From Luzula sylvatica (lineage: Eukaryota > Streptophyta > Magnoliopsida > Poales > Juncaceae), in NCBI GenBank assembly GCA_946800325.1, contig OX326959.1, forward strand, positions 46,127,566 through 46,191,565: a stretch of 64,000 bases of DNA, read 5' to 3'. How positions within the stretch are numbered: the first letter of the stretch is position 1; the number at the start of each line of letters is the position of its first letter. The notes beneath the pieces are model-generated. The model saw only the letters and a program-made list of their open reading frames with translations, searched no databases and had not been told where the DNA came from. The position numbers and the translations under genes were made by a program. Shown here one piece after another: positions 45,473-57,000 of this stretch.

Positions 45473-48400
45473 CAGTATCCGATACCGATACTCGTCGGAT
45501 ACTCGTCGGATACTCCACGTGACGTATCTGAATATTCATTTCAAAATAATAGCGGATACCGATACTCGTCGGATACTCCGCGTGGCGTATCCGAATATTT
45601 ATTTCAAAAAAATAGCGATACCGATACTCGTCGGATACTCCATGTGGCGTATCTGAATATTTATTTCAAAATAATAGCGGATACCGATACTCGTCGGATA
45701 CTCCATGTGGCGTATCCGAATATTTATTTCAAAACAATAGCTGATACCGATACTCGTCGGATACTCCACGTGGCGTATCCGAATATTTATTTCAAAATAA
45801 TAGCTTATACCGATACTCGTCGGATACTCCACATGGCGTATCCGAATATTTATTTCAAAATAATAGCGGATGCCGATACTCGTCGGATACTCCACGTGGC
45901 ACATCCGAATATTTATTTCAAAATAATAGCGGATAACGATACTCGTCGGATACTCCACGTGGCGCATCCGAATATTTATTTCAAAATAATAGCGGATAAC
46001 GATACTCGTCGGATACTCCACGTGGCGCATCCGAATATTTATTTCAAAATAATAGCGGATAACGATACTCGTCGGATACTCCACGTCGCGCATCCGAATA
46101 TTTATTTCAAAATAATAGCGGATAACGATACTCGTCGGATACTCCACGTGGCGTATCCGAATATTTATTTCAAAATAATAGCGGATACCGATACTCGTCG
46201 GATACTCCCCGTGACGTATTCGAATATTTATTTCAAAATAATAGCGGATACCGAAACTCGTCGGATACTCCACATGGCGTATCCGAATATATTTTTTTCA
46301 AAATAATAGCGGATACCGATACTCGTCGGATACTCCACGTGGCGTATCCGAATATTTTTTTCAAAATAATAGCGGATAACGATACTGGTCGGATACTCCA
46401 CGTGGCGTATCCGAATATTTATTTCAAAATAATAGCGGAATCGGATACTCGTCGGATACTCCACGTGGCGTATCCGAATATTTATTTCAAAATAATAGCG
46501 GATAGCGATACTCGTCGGATACTCCACGTGGCGTATCCGAATATTTATTTCAAAATAATAGCGGATACCGATACTCGTCGGATACTCCACGTGGCGTATC
46601 CGAATATTTATTTCAAAATAATAGCGGATTCCGATACTCGTCGGATACTCCACGTGGCGTATCCGAATATTTATTTCAAAATAATAGCGGATACCGATAC
46701 TCGTCGGATACTCCACGTGGCGTATCCGAATATGTATTTCAAAATAATAGCGGATACCGATACTCGCCGGATACTCCACGTGGCGTATCCGAATATTTAT
46801 TCAAAATAATAGCGGATATCGATACTCGTCGGATACTCCACGTGGCGTATCCGAATATTTATTTCAAAATAATAGCGGATACCGATACTCGTCGGATACT
46901 CGTCGAATACTCCACGTGACGTATCTGAATATTTATTTCAAAATAATAGCGGATACCGATACTCGTCGGATAGTCCACGTGGCGTATCCGAATATTTATT
47001 TCAAAAAAATAGCTGATGCCGATACTCGTCGGATACTCCACGTGGCGTATCCGAATATTTATTTCAAAATAATAGCGGATGCCAATACTCGTCGGATACT
47101 CCACGTGGCGTATCCGAATATTTATTTCAAAATAATAGCGGATACCGATACTCGTCGGATACTCCACGTGGCGTATCCGAATATTTATTTCAAAATAATA
47201 GCGGATACCGATACTCGTCGGATACTCCACGTGGCGTATCCGAATATGTATTTCAAAATAATAGTGGATACCGATACTCGTCGGATACTCCACGTGGCGT
47301 ATCCGAATATTTATTCAAAATAATAGCGGATATCGATACTCGTCGGATACTCCACGTGGCGTATCCGAATATTTATTTCAAAATAATAGCGGATACCGAT
47401 ACTCGTCGGATACTCGTCGAATACTCCACGTGACGTATCTGAATATTTATTTCAAAATAATAGCGGATACCGATACTCGTCGGATAGTCCACGTGACGTA
47501 TCCGAATATTTATTTCAAAAAAATAGCTGATGCCGATACTCGTCGGATACTCCACGTGGCGTATCCGAATATTTATTTCAAAATAATAGCGGATGCCAAT
47601 ACTCGTCGGATACTCCACGTGGCGTATCCGAATATTTATTTCAAAATAATAGCAGATGCCGATACTCGTCGGTTACTCCACGTGGCATATCCGAATATTT
47701 ATTTCAAAATAATAGCGGATGCCGATACTCGTCGGATACTCCACGTGGCGTATCCGAATATTTATTTCAAAATAATAGAGGATGCCGATACTCGTCGGAT
47801 ACTCCACGTGGCGTATCTGAATATTTATTTCAAAATAATAGCGGATGTCGATACTCGTCGGATACTCCACGTGGCGCATCCAAATATTTATTTCAAAATA
47901 ATAGCGGATGCCGATACTCGTCGGATACTCCACGTGGCGTATCCGAATATTTATTTCAAAATAATAGAGGATGCCGATACTCGTCGGATACTCCACGTGG
48001 CGCATCCAAATATTTATTTCAAAATAATAGCGGATGCCGATACTCGTCGGATACTCCACGTGGCGTATCCGAATATTTATTTCAAAATAATAGCGGATGT
48101 CGATACTCGTCGGATACTCCACGTGGCGCATCCGAATATTTATTTCAAAATAATAGCGGATACCGATACTCGTCGGATACTCCACGTGGCGTATCCGAAT
48201 ATTTATTTCAAAATAATAGCGGATACCGATACTCGTCGGATACTCCACGTGGCGTCGGATACTCCACGTGGCGTATCCGAATATTTATTTCAAAATAATA
48301 GCGGATAACGATACTCGTCGGATACTCCACGTGGCGTATTCGAATATTTATTTCAAAATAATAACGGATACCGATACTCGTCGGATACTCCACGTGGCAT

Positions 48401-48505
48401 ATCCGAATATTTATTTCAAAATAATAGCGGATACCGATACTCGTCGGATACTCCACGTGGCGTATCCGAATATTTATTTCAAAATAGTAGCAGATACTTC
48501 TCGGA
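45473..48505 (+). repeat. 63-bp tandem array, about 48 copies, each with a CCACGTGG core
   Basis: The unit contains GATACTCGTCGGATACTCC, then ACGTGGCGTATCCGAATATT, then TATTTCAAAATAATAGCG. Copies differ by a few substitutions; common variants are GCATCC for GTATCC and GATGCC, GATAAC or GATTCC for GATACC. Because 63 is a multiple of 3 and the unit lacks stops in some frames, long 21-residue-repeat ORFs appear on both strands. They are interrupted by single indels and stops and are not treated as proteins. Most units contain the palindrome CCACGTGG, a perfect plant G-box core. Confidence 0.93.
46801..47840 (+). repeat. 514-bp higher-order repeat within the 63-bp array
   Basis: A block marked by a shortened TTATTCAAAA, a GGATATCGATACT variant and an extra CTCGTCGGATACTCGTCGAA appears at 46801 and again 514 bases later, with the same order of unit variants between. 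This indicates a block duplication of about eight units. Confidence 0.75.
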
Positions 48506-49426
48506 TATTTCCAGATACTTGTCGGATACTTCTAACGTGTATTTTAAATATACTTGAAAAATATAAATAAAAATTTGGAATCGAAATAAATGAGTAATAC
48601 ACACAAGTATATAATTAAATATAATAAACATTTACTTAATATGAAGTTATTTCGGTAAAAACAAAAAATTTTGCAAATACTATGTCAAATATATAATACA
48701 TAATAATATTAAATATATAAATTGTAATTAATAAATTAATAAAATAATAAAAATATTATATATAATAGACGTATCGTATCCTATATTTTTTTTTATAATT
48801 ACGATATCGCCGTATTTGTATCGCGTCGGATACGTTACCCATATTTGTATCCGTGCAACATATCTCATTATGAGGCTGTGACCAAGATAGTTATAGCAAC
48901 AGTCGGACAAGTGGGTAATCTTAAGGTGAAGCAAAAAAACCACCACCTGTAAATACTCCACCAGTATGAAAAATTCTTAATATTTCTCAAATATTACTCT
49001 TATACTCAAAATCAAGATGATCCGTTTAGAATTTGATAGACAAACTATTATTTTTTAATTATTTATTAATATATCTTATTTTAAGAAAGAAATTCTTGCT
49101 GATTGAATCAATTTCATATTGCATCAAAAAGATGAGAAAATCCATAAAAATAATCAGAAAACTGAGTTGTTGCTTGGAGGTTATAGACAAATCCAAAGAA
49201 GGCGGGATATTTCTTGACCTAACAAACCTGAAAATGAATTATTTGATTACTGAATATAGATTTCTTCTTTCATTCGGACTCAATTCTTCCCGACGGGTGT
49301 TTTGATCCCATACATTTTTATGATATACAAGAATAGTATATCACTTATCTAGCAGGAAGTGTTCTTTCTCTGCTTGTCTTTTTAGGACTCTGATAGTCGG
49401 GATATCTGTCATGTCCGTTTTTTCCG

Positions 49427-49535
49427 GATAGAGAAAAGGCATAAATAATTCTATCGAATTCCTAGAAGCTTCACGAAGTGCTTTTTTAGGAGTTAAACTC
49501 CCATTTATCCATATTTCTAGAAAAAGTATTTCTTC
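49427..49535 (-). pseudogene. rpoA: Plastid rpoA fragment in nuclear DNA
   Basis: In an open frame (49341-49568, minus) the residues [20 protein letters not shown] followed by [15 protein letters not shown] match the C-terminal part of the N-terminal domain of plastid-encoded RNA polymerase alpha subunit. After this the frame no longer resembles RpoA and ends soon, and the DNA-contacting C-terminal domain is absent. The surrounding sequence on both sides is not plastid operon-like as far as I can recognise, so this is a short nuclear plastid insert or an old remnant. No promoter or transit peptide is visible. Confidence 0.65.
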
Positions 49536-49599
49536 GTCTTCATTTTCATTCTGACAATTATGAATCAAAAAATAAATATTTTTAGAGAGTTTATAATAT

Positions 49600-50125
49600 A
49601 CATCCGCAAATGCAGAGCTTGGCAGCTAGATCTGCTGAAGCGAATCATAAATTCGTAACATGAAATTTTGATACAAGGTCCACTGATTTTTTCCTTAAAA
49701 AGAAAAAAAAAACATCGATATTGAATTTGTTTTCAGCTTTGGTAACTACAGTATTTTTGCCCTTTTTGTTCAATTTTCTTAAAAGTTTTAATTGTTCTCA
49801 TATAAATTAAATTGACATTTTCAATCGATTATTTATATTAATTTATCATGTGAATTAAAAAAATAATAATAAATCATATAATAGTTAAAATTCATTGAAT
49901 ATATTTGAAGACTGATAATCATTGGGTCTGATATAAAACAAATTTAAAGTTGTTGACCAATATTCATCGGATCTATTTACTGATCACAACTTTTAACATT
50001 AACATAAAAGATAATAAATTTCAAGAAAAAGTCGAATAGCAGCTCAAAAATACACAAAACCAAAATTTGAATTTCCCCCCATAACTATATTTACAAAATC
50101 CACATTTTCTTCAACTCTCCCCTTC
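49600..50125. other. 3' flank of the Agenet gene, partly duplicated at 38.45-38.85 kb
   Basis: AT-rich, no gene. 49650-50060 is the parent or sister of 38450-38850. Confidence 0.55.
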
Positions 50126-51014
50126 TTACTTATGCATGGGACCTGTTCAAAAGTTTATCAAAAAAGAAATAAATATGAACAGCCCTAAAAAGAATTATCA
50201 AAATAAATAAAATAAACTTTTTACCCTTTTTAGAGGTTGCACCTTTTGTTGGGCCCACACCAGATGTCTTGGGCATTAGATTCGAGCTCTCTAACCCTTC
50301 TAGAAGCTGCGTGCATGATATAATCCCAATAAAATATATTTTGATCAGAAAATAAAATAAAATAAATAGTCAAACGAAATAGCATACCCTCGAAGTAGGC
50401 TTAACCCTTCGATTAGATCTTCTGACCTCAGCGGCACCCACATTCACATCTACATATTCACCCCTCGAATTGCCAGAATTTTTCTTGGCCCCAGTCTCAA
50501 CAAGAGGTTTCTTCCCTTTCGCTTCATTTTTCTCGACAATCATGTCAAAATTACTATTCTGCCCTTTTCGGGGAAGAACTTGTCTTCTATTATTCATTGG
50601 TTCATTCAGAGGTTTTTTCCCTTTTTCATTATTTTTCAAACTCAAATTTGAGGCAAATTTGGGTTTAGGGTTTTCGGGCTTCTTCAAATTCAAATTGGGA
50701 TTTTGGTCCTTGGGAAATTTAGGGTTAGGGTTAGGGTTTTGTGAAGAACTGGAAACATGCGTCATTTCTATATATTTCGTCCTTTTGTTAGGTTTCGGGA
50801 TTCCAAAACAGGTTCTAGGACGCTTTTGTTCGGGCTGAGTTACTGTTTCTCTCTCCTTGGTACTCGTACCAGTGTTCAAAGATTTATCCTTGGTACTTTG
50901 CTTAACTGGTACGGGAATTTTGGTACTTCTTGAGAGATTTTTTGGCTTTGGTATGGCCGTTTTCTCATGCATAATTGGGCCCACTTTCTGACGCTTTTCC
51001 ACGGGAGAATCGCC
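50126..51014 (-). CDS. Agenet gene, exons 36-38: basic C-terminus
   Basis: Exon 36 (50388-51014) starts GDSPVEKRQKVGP and ends RRSNRRVKPTSR. Exon 37 (50225-50306) continues LLEGLESSNLMPKTSGVG, the PTSRLLEGLQSS-type tail I recall from the family. A two-codon-scale last exon (50126-50142) is my best guess; reading through the last intron to a stop at about 50132 is the alternative. Lys/Arg/Pro/Ser-rich, compatible with nuclear localisation. Exon 36 is the part duplicated at 38855-39931. Confidence 0.7.
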
Positions 51015-54000
51015 CTAAAATAAAAATAAAAAAAAATTCCAAAATAATTAAATCAGTAAACCTTCCATAATGTGCCACAAAAATTTATTATAACTAAATC
51101 AATTCCATTTGTACCCCTAAAATAATCATAAAATATTACATATACCACTACAAAATGGAAATATCATGAAACTTTGAAAATATCATGATACTTTTAATTT
51201 AGGGGTATTCATGATATTTCACATTTCCGAGGGCTATACCAAATAATATTTAGAAGTTTCGCAAGGGTGCATTTGAAACTCCGCCCTTATTTTTTTAAAA
51301 GGAAAGAAAGAAAAAATATTACTTTGTTATGCTGCGTAGTTTTTTGTTTTAACAAGCCCCATTCAATCCATTTTCCCTCTTTCCAAACAAGAGAACATCT
51401 CAGGTTCCACGAATTCAAAACCACGGATTGGCCTCCTCCTTCAAAAATTAAATTAACAAGTTAAATTACCAAAATGCCCACGCTGAAAAATTGAAGTACG
51501 AAAATTAAAACAAATGCTTACCTGGAAAATGAACGGTATATTTCCCCTCCTCTTCTTGTTTATCAGTAATTACTCCCTCCCACCATCTGAAATTTCCACA
51601 AGAAAGTTTACTTAATTTATATATAATATACAATACTACAATTATGCATATTATATTAAAGTATATTAATGATTATATACTTACGCGTCTTGCATCCAAG
51701 CATCTACATGATCACCAAGAGAATAATTAAAATTCTCTCTCCTTCTCTTCCTAATTCCTTCGTATTGCAAACTGGTACCTTTATGAGCAACACGAATATT
51801 CTCACTTTCTAGTGGGACCCACTCCTCTTTAGAATACCACAAATGCACAAAACCAAGTTAGCAAATTATATACAGGATTTAGTTTGTGTATTAAAAGATT
51901 GAAAAAGAAAAAAAAAATTGTACCTTGCTGTGGCGGATTGGTGTAGAGTATTTGGACCATGTTATTTTTTATGTTAAGAACTGTAGCCCCGAACCAAGCC
52001 CCTTTTTGGCCCTCTTTTCTTCCCTTAATCTGAAAAGTAATAAAAAAAAAACAAGATTTTTAGTGCAAAAATTACAATATGGTCCTGGACCAGTACGAAG
52101 ATTCACTAACCTCGACAAGAGAACCCTTCTTGATACCTAAATCATCTCCATTTAATTCCAACTTGTCCTCTTCATTTCCTGCTAATCCAGCAAAAATGTA
52201 CATGTCAATTACTTGCCACTTAGATAAAAACACAATGTAGCATAATGTGAATTAAACACTATGTGCAAATACTCAATAATCAGGGGCCAGAACACAATAA
52301 TTACCACAATGTGCAGTACCAACAATCTTTTTCCCTTTCGACTTGCCCCGTTCTCGACTCTCCATTCCATCCCTCGAATGGACGGCTCCAGTAGTACAAG
52401 CCTCCACCATTTTGCCAATATCAAAAGGCAATGGGTCCCCCATGGTAACAACCAGACCTACTTGCTTCACGGCCTCGACCGCCAGCTCAGCAGCTCCCAA
52501 AATAGAGTCCATATTCTCGGCATGTTTACTGGCCGCAACTGCCTTATCCACCCTCCTTCTAGAAGCTTGCTTCATCACAGAAACAATATCATTCACGCTA
52601 TCATTTTTATTATTATTATTCCCTTTTGAATCTCTAATTGGGGTGAGTAAAACCATCTCGTGAAGTGGGTTAGGGTTTTGACCCACTAAGGAAACAGCCT
52701 CATCAGCTTGTAATTTTGCATTTAATGCAGCCTCAGATGCCAGCCTGGCAATTCTAGCAGCTTCTTTCGCGATCATTTCGGCCGAAATTAAAGCAGCTTG
52801 TATCTTTGATTGGTCGATGGAGAGACCGGTCATCACAGGAGGGGCATTTTGGTAATTTGTCTGTGGAGTTAAACCAGCTTGTACATTTGACTGGTCAACT
52901 GAGACACTGGCCAATAAAGGAGGGGGGATTTGGTAGTTTGATTGTGCAGATTGGAGATGAGGTGTTATTGGGCCCGAAGAGAATGAAGCTGAAGCCTCTA
53001 AACTGCCACTTGGTATGGTCTGATTGGATTCAGAGTGAAGAGAAACAGGTGAAGTAAATGTCATCACAACACCACTTGGCATCACCTGATTGGCCGCAAC
53101 AGCACCAATGGTAGGTGGTGTCCAGGTTACCATACAATGTCCAGATTGATTTGTCTGTGAAGCTGGAATACTGCCACCTGGCCCAAATCTAATCCAGGAG
53201 GATGGTGACTGGTACACCTGGTACGGCTCAATCCTGCTCATTTGCAGCTGTGGAGACGTAATTCTTCTATCATTTTGGAAGGATTTTGTCATTGAACCTA
53301 CAAAACGAAATGTTTGATCATTAATTATAATATATCGAAAATGGTCTTCTTGCATATATACCCTCGAAAATATTTACCTGAAGGGCTAGGGGTATAGCAT
53401 GAATAATCGAGAGTACGCATTCTTTTCTTAAGTGTCTCTGAAAATGCAGACCAAAGGCCACACCATGTGCTTCTTTCTAAAAAAAAAAACTTTATCTTTT
53501 AGGGATCGAATTAACAAGATATTTTGTTCTTTCATATAATTTAAAAACAGTACCATATTAAAATGATAATTACAAAAAAAATTAACTTACCAGATTCTTC
53601 AAAGGAGTATGCCATGTAAGTCTCATTTGGTAGCTTGCCCTCCCTGAGCAAACAAAAATAGATGTAACAATAAATTAATTAAAAAACAAGGTTCGTTAAA
53701 TGGGTCAAATCCTATACTCTAAAGAAAAAACTTAGATGGACTAATTATAATACTTACATGAGAGCCCCATAAACAACAATTTGTGCCCGTAATTGAATTT
53801 TCTGAGCCTCTGTGAACGATCTGCTAGGTGGCAATGCTGGTGAATCTGAAGCATTCAAATCTGGTAAAATTACCATTTTGCCCTCACTAGACCCATTATT
53901 TGCCTTCTCCCCTAACTGTATGTTAAGTTAGTTAGAACATTACAAATTATGTCTTTACATTTTAAGAGAGAGAGAGAGAAAGAGAGACCTGCACAAGTTC

Positions 54001-57000
54001 AGAAGTACTAGGGCAAGGGCTTTTTTGGCAAATTGTATTATCTCTCTCCATTAATTTTTCTTCGGCTTCTTTACTCTTACCAACAATATTTTCCTCTGGT
54101 ACCGGTACGTGGGTATCGGTTCTATTGATCTCAACCAAACTAGACTGACACCTGTCACTGGTACTTTTAGAACCTTCTTCTTCTTCTTTACCGGTAGACT
54201 GACCAATACATTGGTCCAAATTGGTACTCTCTTTTTCATATCCTTTTGAAGAACCAACAACATTAATTTCCAAATTTTCAGTACAATCCTTCATTTCGTG
54301 TTCTGAATCGATTAGAATTGTATCATTTGTCTCCTTCACTAACTGAATTACGGTTTCTTCAATTGGAGTTTCATCATTTATCACATTGGACATTCTCTCT
54401 TCATTTGAGGATTTAACCCTAATTTCCAAGTTTTCACATGTATCCTCTGTTTTATCCTTAATTTCCTTTTCCAAATTCAGAGATTCATCCACTTGAACTA
54501 AATCCATGTCGGGTGCCAATTCTTCTTCGCAAGTATCTCCTTTATTTGCATTTTCCAACTTTTCCAAGGTGTTTTCTGCATTTTGTTCATCACTACACAT
54601 TTCTTGCAAAGCATTACCTGTGTAAAAGATAAAATATTTCAGTTTAAATAAAAAAAATTAAAAAAGAAAGATATTTCACAAGGGAATATATATAATTTAT
54701 TGTTATTTATGGCCATTACCAGAAATGTTGTGATCGTCTATCTGATCCACGATCTTTGCTTCAGCTTTTTCATTTTCAACCTCAGACTCTTTGAGGGTAT
54801 TTTTGGAATCTTTTTCATCACTATTCTTTTCTACCAAAGTATCAACTGCTAAGAAACAAATGAATGGAAAAATTAAGGCAAATTTCTTTTGAAGTTTCAC
54901 AAGATACATGGTATATTCATATCGTAAAGGGGTAAAATAGATATTTTACTGTTTTCAAGGGTATTATCGTAAACTGGCTCCTTCTTCTCTATCTCATTCT
55001 CAGATTCAATCAAAGAACCATCAATTAGATTTCCACCCAACTGAGGCATCTCAGACTCGACTTCTCTCGAAACCCCTTCTATAAAATCAGATATTTTTGG
55101 GGCTATTTCACAAACTTCTTCTATGCTGCTCTTTTCCTCTGTATAGCAAAATACATGAGTAGCCCATCAAAAACCAACATTTAAATAGCTAGGAAACAAA
55201 TTATCCCTATAATAAAACATTTAAATATACTTTTAAGAGTTTAATATATATTACCAGTAATTAAAGCAATCTCAGAGTCGATTTCCACTGGAGACTCTGT
55301 TTCTTCCATTTCGGCATCATTTATGTTCAATGATTGTTTAGGGGCATCTTCGTCATTTTTCTCATCCTTTCCCTTTTCTTCTGGTTTCACAACTGCTTAA
55401 TAGAACATATGAATATCCAATTAACAAATTAAACTAATATAGAAGTAACACAAGATAATATATTGTTTGTAGTTTTATAGGGGCATTACCATCATTTAAC
55501 TTCTCATGGTCAGATTGAGTTGACACAACAGTGTTATCAGAGTTGATTTCTACTGGAGGCTCTGTTTCTTCCATTTCAGCATCATTAACATTTAAGGATT
55601 GTCCAGGGGCATTTTCGTCATTTTTCTCATCCCCGCCCTTCTCCTCTGTATTCACGCCTGTTTAATAAAATGTGCAAATAACCCGTTAGCAAAACAAACT
55701 AATATAAAGTCAGATGAGATAATATATTGTTTGTAGTTTTATAGGGGTATTACCGTCATTTAACTTCTCGTCTTCAGATTGAGTTAACACAACAGTGATA
55801 TCGGATATTATTTTCACTGGAGTCTCTGTTTCTTCCATTTCAGCATCATTCGCATTTAAGGACTGTTCAAGGGCAATTTCGTCATTTTTCTCATCCGTGC
55901 CCTTCTCCTCTGGATTAGCGACTGTTTAATAAAACATATGAATATCCCATTAACAAACCAAACTAATATAAAATTTACGTGATATAATATATTGTTTGTA
56001 ATTTTATAGGGTTATTACCGTCATTTAACTCCACGTGTTCAGATTGAGTTGACATAACAGTGATATCAGATATTATTTTCACTGGAGCCTCTGTTTCTTC
56101 CATTTCTGCATCATTCGCATTTAAGGATTGTTCAAGGGCAATTTCGTCATTTTTCTCATCCGTGTCCTTCTCCTCTGGATTAGCGACTGTTTAATAAAAC
56201 ATATGAATATCCCATTAGCAAACCAAACTAATATAAAATTTACGTGAGATAATATATTGTTTGTAATTTTATAGGGGTATTACCGTCATTTAACTCCACG
56301 TGTTCAGATTGAGTTGACATAACAGTGATATCGGATATTATTTTCACTGGAGCCTCTGTTTCTTCCATTTCAGCATCATTCGCATTTAAGGATTGTTCAA
56401 GGGCAATCTCGTCATTTTTCTCATCAGTGCCCTTCTCTGGATTAGAGGCTGCTTAATAAAACATATGAATATCCCATTAACAAACCAAATTAATATAAAA
56501 ATAAGATAATGTATCGTTTGTAATTTTATAGGGGCGTTACCATCATTTAACTCCACTTGTTCAGATTGAGTTGACATAACAGTGATATCGGATATTATTT
56601 TCACTGGAGTCTCTGTTTCTTCTATTTGAGCATCATTCACATATAAGGATTGTTCAAGGGCAATCTCGTCATTTTTCTCACCAGTGCACTTCTCCTCTGG
56701 ATTAGCGACTGTTTAATGAAGCATATGAATATCCCATTAACAAACCAAACTGATATAAAATTTACATGAGATGATATATTGTTGCAAATTTTATAGGGGT
56801 GTTACCGTCATTTAATTCTTGAGTTGACATAACAGTGTTATCTGATATTATTTTCACTGTAGTCTCTGTTTCTTCTAGTTCAGCATCATTTACATTTAAG
56901 GATTCCTCAGTGGCATTTTCGTCATTGTTCTCATCCCTGCCCTTTTCCTCTGGATCCGCAACTGCTTAACAAAACATAGCAATATCCCATTAACAAACCA

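Larger units (their letters stand above)
45427..48872. mobile_element. Inverted-repeat-bounded element containing the 63-bp array
   Basis: Left end TGAGATATGTTACGCGGATAC and right end GTATCCGTGCAACATATCTCA are inverted repeats of about 21 bases with two to three mismatches. TTA lies directly outside both, compatible with a 3-bp duplication, though the surrounding ATGAG words are partly palindromic and the exact border is unsure. The interior is the array plus about 350 bp of AT-rich DNA. No transposase. The left-end sequence recurs in a fragment near 4785. Confidence 0.5.

Noticed and set aside
45470..48570. Long plus- and minus-strand ORFs with a 21-residue repeat across the 63-bp array
   Set aside because: The frame is open on both strands only because the unit length is a multiple of three and lacks stops. 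It is broken into several ORFs by single indels, has no start context and no non-repeat coding flank.
50716..50745. Telomere-like (TTAGGG)n stretch
   Set aside because: Only about three units, and on the minus strand it encodes the QNPNPNPKF part of exon 36 in frame; explained by coding sequence.
52261..52663. Plus-strand ORFs of 106-122 codons opposite exon 30
   Set aside because: Shadows of the minus-strand Agenet gene.
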